A DNA stretch of 64,000 bases. Source: Mameliella sp. CS4. GTDB lineage: Bacteria; Pseudomonadota; Alphaproteobacteria; Rhodobacterales; Rhodobacteraceae. This document shows, one piece after another, positions 25,062-33,429 of the stretch. The translations under genes and the position numbers were made by a program. Position 1 is the stretch's first letter, and each line of letters begins with the position of its first letter. The DNA lies in assembly GCF_019392335.1 (NCBI RefSeq), contig NZ_JAHXRQ010000001.1:372001-436000 (forward strand), read 5' to 3'. The notes under the pieces are model-generated. The model saw only the letters and a list, made by a program, of their open reading frames with translations, was not told the origin of the DNA and did no database searches.

Positions 25062-27719
25062 TCAGACCAGACGCGGGTTCGGCTTGCCGCCGTCGATGTC
25101 GTATTTCTTCAGCGCTGCCTCCAGATCCTTGTCCGAAACAGCCCCCTCGCGCCAAAGGTCCACCATCGCCGCCCCGGCGATATGGCCCGCGTCCACCTCA
25201 AAGAAGCGCCGCAGGTTCACGCGGCTGTCCGACCGGCCGAAACCGTCCGTGCCCAGCACCGTGTAGCGCCCCGGCACGCAGGCCCGGATCTGCTCGGCGT
25301 AGGTCTTCATATAGTCGGTGGCCACGATGGTCGGCCCGGTGATGTTCGCCAGCGTCTGCGCCGCAAAGGACGTCTTCTGCTCGGCAAAGGGGTTCAGCCG
25401 GTTGTGCCGCGCCACGTCCTGGCAATCGCGCGCCAGTTCGTTGAACGAGGTCGCCGACCAGATATCGGACGTCACGCCGAAATCCTCCTGCAGCATCTCG
25501 GCGGCCTTGATCGCCTGCACCAGAATCGTGCCCGAGCCCATCAGGTTGACGTGTTTCTTGGCCGGGTTGGCCGTCTTGCGGAAACGGTACAGCCCCTTGA
25601 TGATGCCCTCTTCGGCGCCCATCGGCATGTCGGGATGCTGATAGTTCTCGTTCATCAGGGTGAGGTAGAAGAACACGTCCTCCTGATCCACGAACATCCG
25701 CTGCAGCCCGTGCTGCACGATCACCGCGACCTCGTAAGAGAAGGTCGGATCATAGCTGATGCAGTTGGGGATCGTGCTGGCAAGGATATGGCTGTGGCCG
25801 TCCTCGTGCTGCAGGCCCTCGCCGTTCAGCGTGGTCCGCCCCGCGGTGCCGCCCAGCATGAAGCCGCGCGCGCGGCTGTCGCCCGCCGCCCAGGCCAGGT
25901 CGCCGATCCGCTGGAAGCCGAACATCGAATAGTAGATGTAAAACGGGATCATCGGAACGCCGTGGTTGCTGTAGGCGGTCGCCGCCGCGATCCAGTCCGC
26001 CATTGCACCGGCTTCGTTGATGCCTTCCTGCAGCACCTGCCCGTTCTCGGATTCCTTGTAGTAGGACATCTGCTCCCGGTCTTCGGGCGTGTATTGCTGG
26101 CCCTTCGGGTTGTAGATCCCCACCGAGCGGAACAGGCCTTCCATGCCGAAGGTCCGCGATTCATCGGGCACGATCGGCACCACCTGCTTGCCCACCTGCT
26201 TGTCGCGCAACAGCGTGGTCAGGATGCGGACAAAGGCCATCGTGGTGGAAATTTCGCGGTCGCCGGTCGATTCCAGCTGTCCCTTGAACTTGTCCAGTCC
26301 GGGGATTTCCAGCTTGGGCGCCTCGGTCGAACGTTTCGGGAAGGACCCGCCCAGCTCTTTGCGGCGCTCGGCCAGATAGGCTTTCTGCGCGTTGTTCAGG
26401 CTGACAAAGGGAATGTCCTTTTCCAGCTCTTCATCCGTGACCGGGATCTTGAACCGGTCGCGCATGGCCTTGAGCTGATCCAGCTGCATCTTCTTTTGCT
26501 GGTGGGTGGTGTTCTGCCCCTCACCGGCGGTGCCCATGCCGTAGCCCTTGACGGTCTTGACCAGCAGGACGGTCGGCTGACCCTCGGCTTCGGTCGCGCG
26601 CTTGAAGGCGTTGTAGACCTTTTTCGGATCGTGCCCGCCCCGGCGCAGCGCCCAGATCTGGTCATCGGTCCAGTCCTTCACCAGCTCCGCGGTCTCCGGG
26701 TACTTGCCGAAGAAATGCTTGCGGATATAGGCGCCGTCCTTGGACTTGAAGGTCTGGTAGTCGCCGTCGATTGTCTCGTCCATCAGCTGCCGCAGCTTGC
26801 CCGAGGTATCCTGTTCCAGCAGTTCGTCCCAGCCCCGGCCCCAGAGCAGCTTGATCACGTCCCAGCCGGAGCCGCGGAAGTTGCCTTCAAGCTCCTGCAC
26901 GATCTTGGAGTTGCCGCGCACCGGCCCGTCCAGACGCTGCAGGTTGCAGTTGATGACAAAGATCAGGTTGTCCAGCCCCTCGCGCGCGGCCAGGTGGATG
27001 GCGCCGATGCTTTCCGGCTCGTCCATCTCGCCATCGCCAAGGAAGGCCCAGACCTTGCGGTCCTGCTTTTCGATCAGCCCGCGATTCTCGAGGTATTTCA
27101 TGAACCGCGCCTGGTAGATCGCCATCAGCGGGCCAAGGCCCATGCTGACGGTCGGGAACTGCCAGTAGTCCGGCATCAGCCAGGGGTGGGGATAGGACGA
27201 CAGTCCGCTGCCCGACACTTCGGAGCGGAAATTCTTCATCTGCTCTTCGGACAGGCGGCCTTCCATGAAGCTGCGCGCATAGATGCCGGGGATCACGTGG
27301 CCCTGGAAAAACACCAGGTCGCCGCCGTGGATCGCGGATTTCGAGCGCCAGAAGTGGTTCAGGCCGATATCATACAGCGCGGCGGAAGAGGCAAACGACG
27401 CGATGTGACCGCCGTATTCGCTCGATTCCTTGTTGCGCTTGACCACCGTCGCCATCGCGTTCCAGCGGTTGATGGTGCGGATACGCCATTCCATCTCGGT
27501 GTCGCCGGGGATCTCGATCTCGTCATCCGGCGAGATGGTGTTCTGGTAGGGCGTGGTGGCCGAGAAGGGCAGCTTTGCCCCCGCGGCCCGCGCCCGCTGC
27601 ACCGCCTTGTCCAGCAAGTAGTGCGCGCGGTCGGCCCCGTCGCGCTCGATCACGTCCTCGATCGCGTCCTGCCATTCCTGGCTTTCGACGGGATCGACGT
27701 CCTGGGGGGTATCTTTCAT
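25062..27719 (-). CDS. aceE: Pyruvate dehydrogenase E1, homodimeric type
   Basis: Thiamine-diphosphate-dependent E1 that decarboxylates pyruvate and acetylates the lipoyl group of AceF. The 885-aa single chain matches the homodimeric AceE class rather than the split PdhA/PdhB class. Motifs seen are GHIASFASSAALYDIGLNHF near the N-terminus, the ThDP-binding GDGEMDEPES...NCNLQRLDG, KTVKGYGMGTAGEGQNTTHQ, YYSMFGFQRIGDLAWAAGDSRARGF and ATSFNELARD. First gene of aceE-aceF-lpdA. The 418-bp upstream region holds two palindromes listed separately. Confidence 0.96.
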   Translation of the reverse strand: MKDTPQDVDPVESQEWQDAIEDVIERDGADRAHYLLDKAVQRARAAGAKLPFSATTPYQNTISPDDEIEIPGDTEMEWRIRTINRWNAMATVVKRNKESSEYGGHIASFASSAALYDIGLNHFWRSKSAIHGGDLVFFQGHVIPGIYARSFMEGRLSEEQMKNFRSEVSGSGLSSYPHPWLMPDYWQFPTVSMGLGPLMAIYQARFMKYLENRGLIEKQDRKVWAFLGDGEMDEPESIGAIHLAAREGLDNLIFVINCNLQRLDGPVRGNSKIVQELEGNFRGSGWDVIKLLWGRGWDELLEQDTSGKLRQLMDETIDGDYQTFKSKDGAYIRKHFFGKYPETAELVKDWTDDQIWALRRGGHDPKKVYNAFKRATEAEGQPTVLLVKTVKGYGMGTAGEGQNTTHQQKKMQLDQLKAMRDRFKIPVTDEELEKDIPFVSLNNAQKAYLAERRKELGGSFPKRSTEAPKLEIPGLDKFKGQLESTGDREISTTMAFVRILTTLLRDKQVGKQVVPIVPDESRTFGMEGLFRSVGIYNPKGQQYTPEDREQMSYYKESENGQVLQEGINEAGAMADWIAAATAYSNHGVPMIPFYIYYSMFGFQRIGDLAWAAGDSRARGFMLGGTAGRTTLNGEGLQHEDGHSHILASTIPNCISYDPTFSYEVAVIVQHGLQRMFVDQEDVFFYLTLMNENYQHPDMPMGAEEGIIKGLYRFRKTANPAKKHVNLMGSGTILVQAIKAAEMLQEDFGVTSDIWSATSFNELARDCQDVARHNRLNPFAEQKTSFAAQTLANITGPTIVATDYMKTYAEQIRACVPGRYTVLGTDGFGRSDSRVNLRRFFEVDAGHIAGAAMVDLWREGAVSDKDLEAALKKYDIDGGKPNPRLV

Positions 27720-27915
27720 ATGCCCTCTTCCCTTTTCTGCGCCCGGCGCGGCGCGATTGGTTTAATCTTGAACAATCAGGTTTGGTCTTGGGGTGCAACC
27801 GGCTTTCGCCCCGCCTCTCCCCGTCCTCCCGACGGTCGAAAGGGGTTTACCAGCCCGCGTGCCCTTGCGGCAGGCGCGTAGCCGCATAACATCCATGCAT
27901 CCAGCGCATGGCACT

Positions 27916-27933
27916 TTGTTTAATACTAAACAA
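27916..27933. promoter_or_regulatory. Palindrome upstream of aceE
   Basis: TTGTTTA-ATAC-TAAACAA, a perfect 7-bp inverted repeat with a 4-base centre, in an A/T-rich island about 200 bases before the aceE start. It has the size and symmetry of a dimeric repressor site. It does not match the gammaproteobacterial PdhR box. Confidence 0.45.
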
Positions 27934-28068
27934 CCTCCCACGCGCATCCGACACCTCGTCCCGCCCCGGTATTGGGGCGGTGCCACGCGGGCGGGATCGC
28001 GGCGCGGTGTCTGTCGACCACGTCCGAAATCCTGCGCAACCCCGCGATTCTCTTTGAGTATAACGCGC

Positions 28069-28086
28069 TGAACCGCATTCGGTTCA
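28069..28086. promoter_or_regulatory. Second palindrome upstream of aceE
   Basis: TGAACCG-CATT-CGGTTCA, a perfect 7-bp inverted repeat with a 4-base centre, about 50 bases from the end of the 60-aa membrane protein gene. Its half-site TGAACCG also appears in the operators before the TetR gene at 48 kb, but the spacing differs. Confidence 0.4.
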
Positions 28087-28136
28087 ACCGGTCTGACCAC
28101 ATTCAAACCGGGCGATGTGAGTGAGACCCCGCGCCC

Positions 28137-28319
28137 CTAGCGATGCGCGTCCACTATTGCAGCCCCCGGCTCCGCCGGCGCCGGCGTCTCGCGCGTCAGG
28201 ACAAGCCCCCAGGACAGCACCGTGAGGCCCGCCAGAACCGACAGGAACAGCCATTGCCGCCGCTTCTTTCGGGGCCAATGATCCGTGCTGCGGAAATCGA
28301 TCATGTCCTTGTCACTCAT
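28137..28319 (-). CDS. Small membrane protein, 60 aa
   Basis: A basic N-terminal segment (HWPRKKRRQ) precedes one transmembrane helix (WLFLSVLAGLTVLSWGLVL), with a short Pro/Ala-rich periplasmic tail (TRETPAPAEPGAA). The positive-inside rule puts the N-terminus in the cytoplasm. No family was recognised. The ribosome-binding site is weak. The gene is supported mainly by the plausible topology and by lying in an otherwise empty gap with the same orientation as aceE. Confidence 0.5.
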   Translation of the reverse strand: MSDKDMIDFRSTDHWPRKKRRQWLFLSVLAGLTVLSWGLVLTRETPAPAEPGAAIVDAHR

Positions 28320-28395
28320 GCCGCCAGACTAGAGGGCGGAAAGGGCGGGAATTTGGCACCCTTCGGGCAGAACCAAGCCCCGCGCACAAAGATCC

Positions 28396-29565
28396 CTATT
28401 CCGCCGGGTCGCCCAGCCGCAGGACCGGCATGTTCGGCGTCTCGACCTCTTCAAAGTCGAACTGGTCCAGCCGGTGCGCACGCCGGCCCGCCTTGTCGGC
28501 GCTGATCTTGATTTCCTCGATGTCCCGCGACGCCTGGCCGAAATGCCGGTCCAGGTTGGCCACGCGGCCCGTCAGCCGCTCGACATCACCATAGAGAAGC
28601 GCCAGCTCGCGACGGATCGCGCCCGCCTGCTCCTTCATCCGCGCGTCTTTCAGCACCGCGCGCAGGGTGTTCAGCGTCGCCATGCAGGTGGTGGGCGACA
28701 CGATCCAGACCCGCGCCTCGAACCCCTCGCGCACCACCTCGGGAAACCGCGCGTGCAACTCGGCGTAGACCGCCTCCGACGGCAGGAACATCAGCGCGCC
28801 CTCGGCCGTCTCGCCCTCGATGATGTAGCGAGCGGCGATATCGCGGATATGCTTGCGCACCGACAGGCGAAAGGCCTGCGCCGCGCGCGCCCGCATCTCC
28901 TTGCCCTCGGCCTGCATCAGCGCCTCGTAGCCCTCCAGCGGGAACTTGGCGTCCACGACGATGGGCCCCGGCGGCTGCGGCATGTGGATCAGGCAATCGG
29001 CCCGCCGCCCGTTCGACAGGGTGGCCTGCAAGGCATAGGCATCCGACGGCAGCGCCTTGCTCACGATCTCGCGCAGCTGGATCTCGCCAAAGGCGCCGCG
29101 AGTCTGCTTGTTCGACAAGATGTCCTGCAAGCTCAGCACGTCGCCCGACAGCTTGGTGATATTGGCCTGCGCCTTGTCGATGGCCTGCAAGCGTTCCTGC
29201 AATTCGCCCAAAGAGCGCGCCGTGCGCCGGGCCGACCCGTGCAGCGATTCCCCCATGCGCTCCTGCACTTCGGCCAACCGCCGCTCCATCAGCTCCAGCA
29301 TGGCGGTCTGGCTGCTGGCCTGCGCCTCTGTCACATGATGCAGCCCTCCGGCCAGACGTTCCTGCCCCTCGGACAGGCCCTGTACCCGGTGCGACAGGTG
29401 GCTGACATGTTGCAGCACCGGCGCGCTGGCCCGCGCCGCGCGCCCTGCCGCGCGGACCGCCAGCACCAGCAGAAGCAGCATCAGCAGGATGACCGCGCCA
29501 CCGCCCAGCGCGGCCAGCGTCAAAGGATCGTCCAGGCTGTATTGGACTCCGCCAATCTCGATCAT
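28396..29565 (-). CDS. rmuC: DNA recombination protein RmuC
   Basis: A 389-aa member of the RmuC family, which limits recombination at inverted repeats and is predicted to be a nuclease. An N-terminal transmembrane helix ([16 protein letters not shown]) is followed by a long coiled coil (about 45-150). The PD-(D/E)XK-like core contains [26 protein letters not shown] and [16 protein letters not shown] (catalytic D-x-K). Then come [19 protein letters not shown] and [20 protein letters not shown]. The start ATG overlaps the mutL stop (ATGA). A longer frame upstream lies inside mutL. Confidence 0.92.
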   Translation of the reverse strand: MIEIGGVQYSLDDPLTLAALGGGAVILLMLLLLVLAVRAAGRAARASAPVLQHVSHLSHRVQGLSEGQERLAGGLHHVTEAQASSQTAMLELMERRLAEVQERMGESLHGSARRTARSLGELQERLQAIDKAQANITKLSGDVLSLQDILSNKQTRGAFGEIQLREIVSKALPSDAYALQATLSNGRRADCLIHMPQPPGPIVVDAKFPLEGYEALMQAEGKEMRARAAQAFRLSVRKHIRDIAARYIIEGETAEGALMFLPSEAVYAELHARFPEVVREGFEARVWIVSPTTCMATLNTLRAVLKDARMKEQAGAIRRELALLYGDVERLTGRVANLDRHFGQASRDIEEIKISADKAGRRAHRLDQFDFEEVETPNMPVLRLGDPAE

Positions 29566-31448
29566 GTGCGCCCGAACAGCCGCTCGATATCCGACAGTTT
29601 CAACTCGACGTAGGTGGGCCGCCCGTGGTTGCACTGGCCGGAATGCGGCGTCGCCTCCATCTCGCGCAAGAGGGCGTTCATCTCCTCGGCCCGCATCACG
29701 CGGCCAGACCGCACAGACCCATGACAGGCCATGCGCGACAGGATCGCCTCGATCCGTTCCTGCAACAACCCGCTGTCGCCGGTGTCCGACAGTTCGTCCA
29801 GAATATCGCGCACCAGCGCCTCGGCGTTGACCTCACCCAGGATCGCCGGGGTTTCGCGCACGGCAATTGCTCCGGCACCAAAAGGTTCGATCCTGAGGCC
29901 CATACGCTCCAGGTCATCGGCCCGCGCCAAAAGACGGGCCGCATCGTCGGGGGACAGGTCCACCACCTCGGGGATCAAGAGCCCCTGCGCGGGCACAGCC
30001 TTTTCCGCCATCTGGTGCTTGAGCTTTTCATAGACCAGCCGTTCATGCGCCGCATGCTGGTCCACGATCACCACGCCATCCTCGGTCTGGGCGATGATGT
30101 AATTCTCATGCACCTGGCCCCGCGCGGCGCCCAGGGGCAAAGAAACCCCGTCCCCCTCGCCGTGTTCCGGGGCGGGAGGCCTCTGCGCAACGCCGTCCCG
30201 GACCTGATCCGGGACCTCTTGCCCATAGGAGGCAGGCTCCACCACGCGGCCGGAATAGCCGCCCGAAAAGTCCGAAAACCCCGGCGATTGCGCCGCATAA
30301 GACGCCTGCCGCGCCCCCATAGAGGGCCGGTCCATCTGATAGACCCGTGCTCCCGCCGGTTCGGGCCGCATCGCGCCCAGCGTCGCCCCCGCCACGGTGG
30401 TCGAGGCCCGGTGCCCCGCCTCGGCCAGCGCGTGCCGCAGGCCCGAGACGATCAGCCCGCGCACCACGCCCGGCTCGCGGAACCGCACCTCGGATTTCGC
30501 CGGGTGCACGTTCACGTCCACCCGGTGCGGGTCACAATCGACAAACAGCGCCACCGCCGGGTGCCGGTCACGCGACAGGAAATCCTGGTAGGCCCCGCGC
30601 AGGGCGCCGATCAGCATCTTGTCCCGCACCGGGCGGCCGTTGACGAACAGGAACTGCGCCACGGCGGACCCGCGCGAATAGGTGGGCAGCGCCGCGTATC
30701 CGGTCAGCCGCACCTCTTCGCGCTCGGCGTCGATGGGCAGGGCGTTCTCGACGAACTCCTGCCCCATGATCCGCGCCAGCCGCCCGCGCAGCGCGTCGAA
30801 CAGGTCACCGGTTTCCGGGTCGACGCGGAAACTCACCCGCTCCTGCCCCCCGCTCACGTCGCGCAGGGTGAACCCGACCGAGGGTTCCGCCATCGCCAGC
30901 CGCTTTACCGTGTCGGAAATGGCCATCGTCTCGGCCCGATCCGACCGCAGGAACTTCAGCCGCGCTGGCGTCGCATAAAAGAGGTCGCGCAGCGAGACGA
31001 CCGTCCCGGCGTTCAGCGCACAGGGCTTCACAGCACCCGCCACGCCCCCGGATACGCCGATCTCGGCGCCCTCGGCCCCCTGCGCGCGGCTCTGGACCGT
31101 GAGACGGCCCACCGCCCCCAGCGAGGGCAGCGCCTCCCCCCGGAAGCCGAAAGAGTGGATGTTGAGCAGATCGCTGCCGTCGATCTTGGAGGTCGCATGC
31201 CGAGACAGCGCCAGCGGCAGGTCCTCGGGTGTCATGCCACAGCCGTCATCGCTCACCCGGATCAGCGTCTTGCCCCCGTCGGCGATGTCGACACGCACCC
31301 GGCGGGCCCCCGCGTCGATGGCATTTTCGACCAGTTCCTTGACCGCCGACGCAGGCCGTTCCACCACCTCGCCAGCGGCGATGCGGTTGATGGCGGCCTC
31401 GTCCAGCTGTCGGATGAGCGGGCGGATATTGCGGTCCTGCGTATTCAC
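29562..31448 (-). CDS. mutL: DNA mismatch repair protein MutL
   Basis: A GHKL ATPase that links MutS mismatch recognition to downstream repair. N-terminal motifs are [26 protein letters not shown] (motif I), [25 protein letters not shown] (motif II) and [16 protein letters not shown] (motif III). The linker at about 330-420 is Pro/Ser-rich. The C-terminal dimerisation domain has [15 protein letters not shown] and [12 protein letters not shown], with [15 protein letters not shown] near the end. The GTG start at 31448 gives the canonical [18 protein letters not shown]; an ATG 24 codons upstream is less likely. It overlaps rmuC by four bases. Confidence 0.94.
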   Translation of the reverse strand: MNTQDRNIRPLIRQLDEAAINRIAAGEVVERPASAVKELVENAIDAGARRVRVDIADGGKTLIRVSDDGCGMTPEDLPLALSRHATSKIDGSDLLNIHSFGFRGEALPSLGAVGRLTVQSRAQGAEGAEIGVSGGVAGAVKPCALNAGTVVSLRDLFYATPARLKFLRSDRAETMAISDTVKRLAMAEPSVGFTLRDVSGGQERVSFRVDPETGDLFDALRGRLARIMGQEFVENALPIDAEREEVRLTGYAALPTYSRGSAVAQFLFVNGRPVRDKMLIGALRGAYQDFLSRDRHPAVALFVDCDPHRVDVNVHPAKSEVRFREPGVVRGLIVSGLRHALAEAGHRASTTVAGATLGAMRPEPAGARVYQMDRPSMGARQASYAAQSPGFSDFSGGYSGRVVEPASYGQEVPDQVRDGVAQRPPAPEHGEGDGVSLPLGAARGQVHENYIIAQTEDGVVIVDQHAAHERLVYEKLKHQMAEKAVPAQGLLIPEVVDLSPDDAARLLARADDLERMGLRIEPFGAGAIAVRETPAILGEVNAEALVRDILDELSDTGDSGLLQERIEAILSRMACHGSVRSGRVMRAEEMNALLREMEATPHSGQCNHGRPTYVELKLSDIERLFGRT

Positions 31449-31620
31449 CCCACAAGACTTAGCAGGATCTGAGCGATTCTGAAAAGGGGCGTCAGAGGCT
31501 TTCCCACTCCGCCGGATCACGAATTACGACGAAGGTCGGTAATAAGTTGAACCCGTTAGCGCTTTTCATTGAAATAAAATTGCTTTAGTAATTCTGTCAC
31601 ACAAACCAATGGAGGCAGTC

Positions 31621-31725
31621 GTGCCAGTTCCCTTGATCACCTTCGAAACCATTTGCGCCCTCTATGGCGAAACCTTCGCCAAGACCTTCTTCCGCCCCGT
31701 ATCGGCGATCACGAAGGCCGGTTGA
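31621..31725 (+). CDS. Candidate 34-aa small protein
   Basis: A GTG at 31621 opens a 34-codon frame (VPVPLITFETICALYGETF, then AKTFFRPVSAITKAG). It is preceded at the right distance by GGAGG (31613-31617), the strongest ribosome-binding site in this gap. Upstream (31545-31605) is an A/T-rich promoter-like stretch, unusual for this genome, and a GC-rich hairpin (31734-31754) follows the stop. The product is amphipathic with no signal peptide. No family is known to me. It may encode a small protein or a leader peptide. Confidence 0.5.
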   Translation: MPVPLITFETICALYGETFAKTFFRPVSAITKAG

Positions 31726-31951
31726 CCGCAAAAGCCCCGGCGGCGGGCCGGGGCCAGACCGATCCAGACCGCCCGGCGCGGTTCCGGATCCTTTGGACGG
31801 CGGCACATGCCCCGCCCTCCATGACGCCGCCCTGCGGCCCCTTCCCCACAGCCTCTCCTGTTGTAACGCGCTGACATTCGACTATCTGAATGTCGAGACC
31901 CGGGGCACACACCGCCCGGTAAAGCCACACCAGCCGCCAAGGAGCCAGGAG

Positions 31952-32329
31952 ATGAAGACTGAAACCGTGGGCGACGCGACTTTCGAGACATGGACCGTCG
32001 ACGAGGTCGCCAAGGGTATTGCCGACCGATCGATTGTCGTGATCGACGTGCGCACCCCCCAGGAATACATGTTCGAACATATCGAAGGCGCGTTGCTGAT
32101 GCCGCTGGCCTTCTTCAAGCCCGACGCCCTGCCCGGCCAGTCGGACAAGCGTATCGTCTTTCACTGCGGGTCCGGGGTGCGGTCGGAACGCGTGGCGCGC
32201 GCGGCCATCGACGCCGGGATCAAGACCATCGCCCACATGGAGGGCGGTTTCGGCGCCTGGAAGACGGCGAAACAGCCCTATGTCGGCACCAACATGGCCA
32301 CCGGCGCACCGCAGCGCGTCACCGGCTGA
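31952..32329 (+). CDS. Rhodanese-like domain protein
   Basis: A 125-aa cytoplasmic single-domain rhodanese. The fold is marked by VVIDVRTPQEYMFEHIEGALLMPL and the active-site loop FHCGSGVRSERVA, where the Cys (C78 by count) carries persulfide sulfur. HMEGGFGAWKTAKQPY ends the domain. It probably transfers sulfur to a thiol or cyanide-like acceptor. The ATG follows AGGAG directly upstream. In-frame codons further upstream lack such a site and are rich in Pro and Arg. Confidence 0.88.
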   Translation: MKTETVGDATFETWTVDEVAKGIADRSIVVIDVRTPQEYMFEHIEGALLMPLAFFKPDALPGQSDKRIVFHCGSGVRSERVARAAIDAGIKTIAHMEGGFGAWKTAKQPYVGTNMATGAPQRVTG

Positions 32330-32338
32330 CCGGCCCGC

Positions 32339-32378
32339 GCCACGCGTGACCTGCGTCAAGGCGCCGGTCACGCGTGGC
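32339..32378. repeat. 13-bp perfect inverted repeat between rhodanese and STAS genes
   Basis: GCCACGCGTGACC (32339-32351) and its exact complement at 32366-32378 are separated by 14 bases. No T-run follows, so terminator function is uncertain. It overlaps the FNR-like box listed next. Confidence 0.6.
32346..32359. promoter_or_regulatory. FNR/DNR-type box candidate
   Basis: GTGACCTGCGTCAA matches TTGA-N6-TCAA with a single difference at the first base, the form used by FnrL/DNR-type regulators in Rhodobacteraceae. It lies 55-68 bases before the STAS-like gene start, a workable activator distance. Confidence 0.35.
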
Positions 32379-32413
32379 CCTAGACTGGCGTCACACCATT
32401 CAGGGAGACTGTC

Positions 32414-33139
32414 ATGATCGAGGTAAAGACCACCGGCCACCCGGGTCTCTACGAGGTCCATGTTACCGGCGTCGTGAGCGACAAGGACTATGAACAGACC
32501 CTTGTCCCCGCGCTGGAGGCCGCCATCGAGGAACACGACCGGATTCGCGTCCTGGTGATCTTCGGCGCGGATTTCCAGGATTTCACCCTTGGCGCCCTGT
32601 TCGACGACGCGCGCATGGGCCTGCGCCACTGGCGCGGATTCGACCGGCTGGCGGTGGTCACGGACAAGCCCTGGATTCGCCGCGCCGTCACCGGCCTGTC
32701 GGTCCTGATGCCCTGCCCCGTGCGCGTCTTTCCGACGGACCAGGCCGAGGACGCCCGCCGCTGGATGTCCGAATCGCTGGGCGCGATTCACCAGGTCGAT
32801 CTTGGCGACGGCGTGTTGCACATCCAGTTGCGCGGCCAGCTCGACAGTTCGATCTACGAGGCCGAGTCCGGAGATCTGGATGCCTTCATCCGCGCCAATG
32901 ACCGCTTTCGCCTGCTGATCGACGCGCGCGATTTCGACGGCTGGCAAGGGCTGGGCGCGCTGTTTGAACACCTCAAGGTGGTGCGCGACCATTACCGCCT
33001 GATCGACCGCGCGGCGATTGTCGGCAAGTCCGCCTGGCAAAGGCTGGGCGAACGGGCGCTGCGCACCCTCAGCGGCGCCGACACCCGGTTCTTCACCGCC
33101 GACGAGTTCGAGACGGCAAAGGTCTGGATCAAGAGCTGA
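32414..33139 (+). CDS. Tandem SpoIIAA-like (STAS-related) protein
   Basis: A 241-aa soluble protein built of two similar halves (about 1-118 and 125-241) of the SpoIIAA-like fold. Each half has an initial strand pair (YEVHVTGVVSDKDYEQTLVP; LHIQLRGQLDSSIYEAESGD), a helix and a strand (IRVLVIFGADFQDF; FRLLIDARDFDGW). A helix-strand then follows (HWRGFDRLAVVTDKPWIRR; HYRLIDRAAIVGKSAWQRL). Proteins of this family often respond to stress or bind lipid; no enzymatic motif is present. An FNR-like box lies upstream. Confidence 0.8.
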   Translation: MIEVKTTGHPGLYEVHVTGVVSDKDYEQTLVPALEAAIEEHDRIRVLVIFGADFQDFTLGALFDDARMGLRHWRGFDRLAVVTDKPWIRRAVTGLSVLMPCPVRVFPTDQAEDARRWMSESLGAIHQVDLGDGVLHIQLRGQLDSSIYEAESGDLDAFIRANDRFRLLIDARDFDGWQGLGALFEHLKVVRDHYRLIDRAAIVGKSAWQRLGERALRTLSGADTRFFTADEFETAKVWIKS

Positions 33140-33385
33140 CCGGGGAACCCCGCGCGCTCTCGCAGGCCAAGCCGACGGACCGGAGCCGCGCCTTGACGGG
33201 CCGCGGGTCGGCGATCCCGGCGTTGGAATCCCTCGATTTCTGGCAGCCAAGTCCGAAGGTGCTCAAAGCTGTGGGCCCGGCTTCACCATATCGCCGGGCC
33301 GTGCGGGCGGCCCGGCAATGCGCGGCGGCCTACGGCCTTGAGTCCGCGCAAGGGATCTCGTGACCGCCCTTCGCGCATCCCGTAG

Positions 33386-33403
33386 GGCGGGGTTTACCCC
33401 GCC
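33386..33403. repeat. GC-rich hairpin in the 290-bp gap before the aminotransferase end
   Basis: GGCGGGG-TTTA-CCCCGCC between the STAS gene and the convergent aminotransferase gene. It may serve as a terminator for either side, although no T-run is present. The rest of 33140-33429 is GC-rich with short dyads and no ORF of note. Confidence 0.5.
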
Positions 33404-33429
33404 GCCACCGGGCTCCCGGCTCTCCGGGC

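Larger units (their letters stand above)
27720..28136. other. 417-bp region upstream of aceE
   Basis: Promoter region of the pyruvate dehydrogenase operon, bounded on the right by the 60-aa membrane protein gene. The segment at 27905-27935 is A/T-rich and includes a palindrome; another lies at 28069. No small ORF with a ribosome-binding site was found. Confidence 0.5.

Noticed and set aside
24687..27881. Open frame of over 1000 codons on the plus strand, opposite aceF and aceE
   Set aside because: It mirrors the codon structure of the real minus-strand genes (His/Arg/Asp/Val-rich, no recognisable domain). Long antisense frames are a by-product of high GC.
29625..31472. 615-codon plus-strand frame opposite mutL
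   Set aside because: Antisense shadow; mutL motifs are intact on the minus strand.
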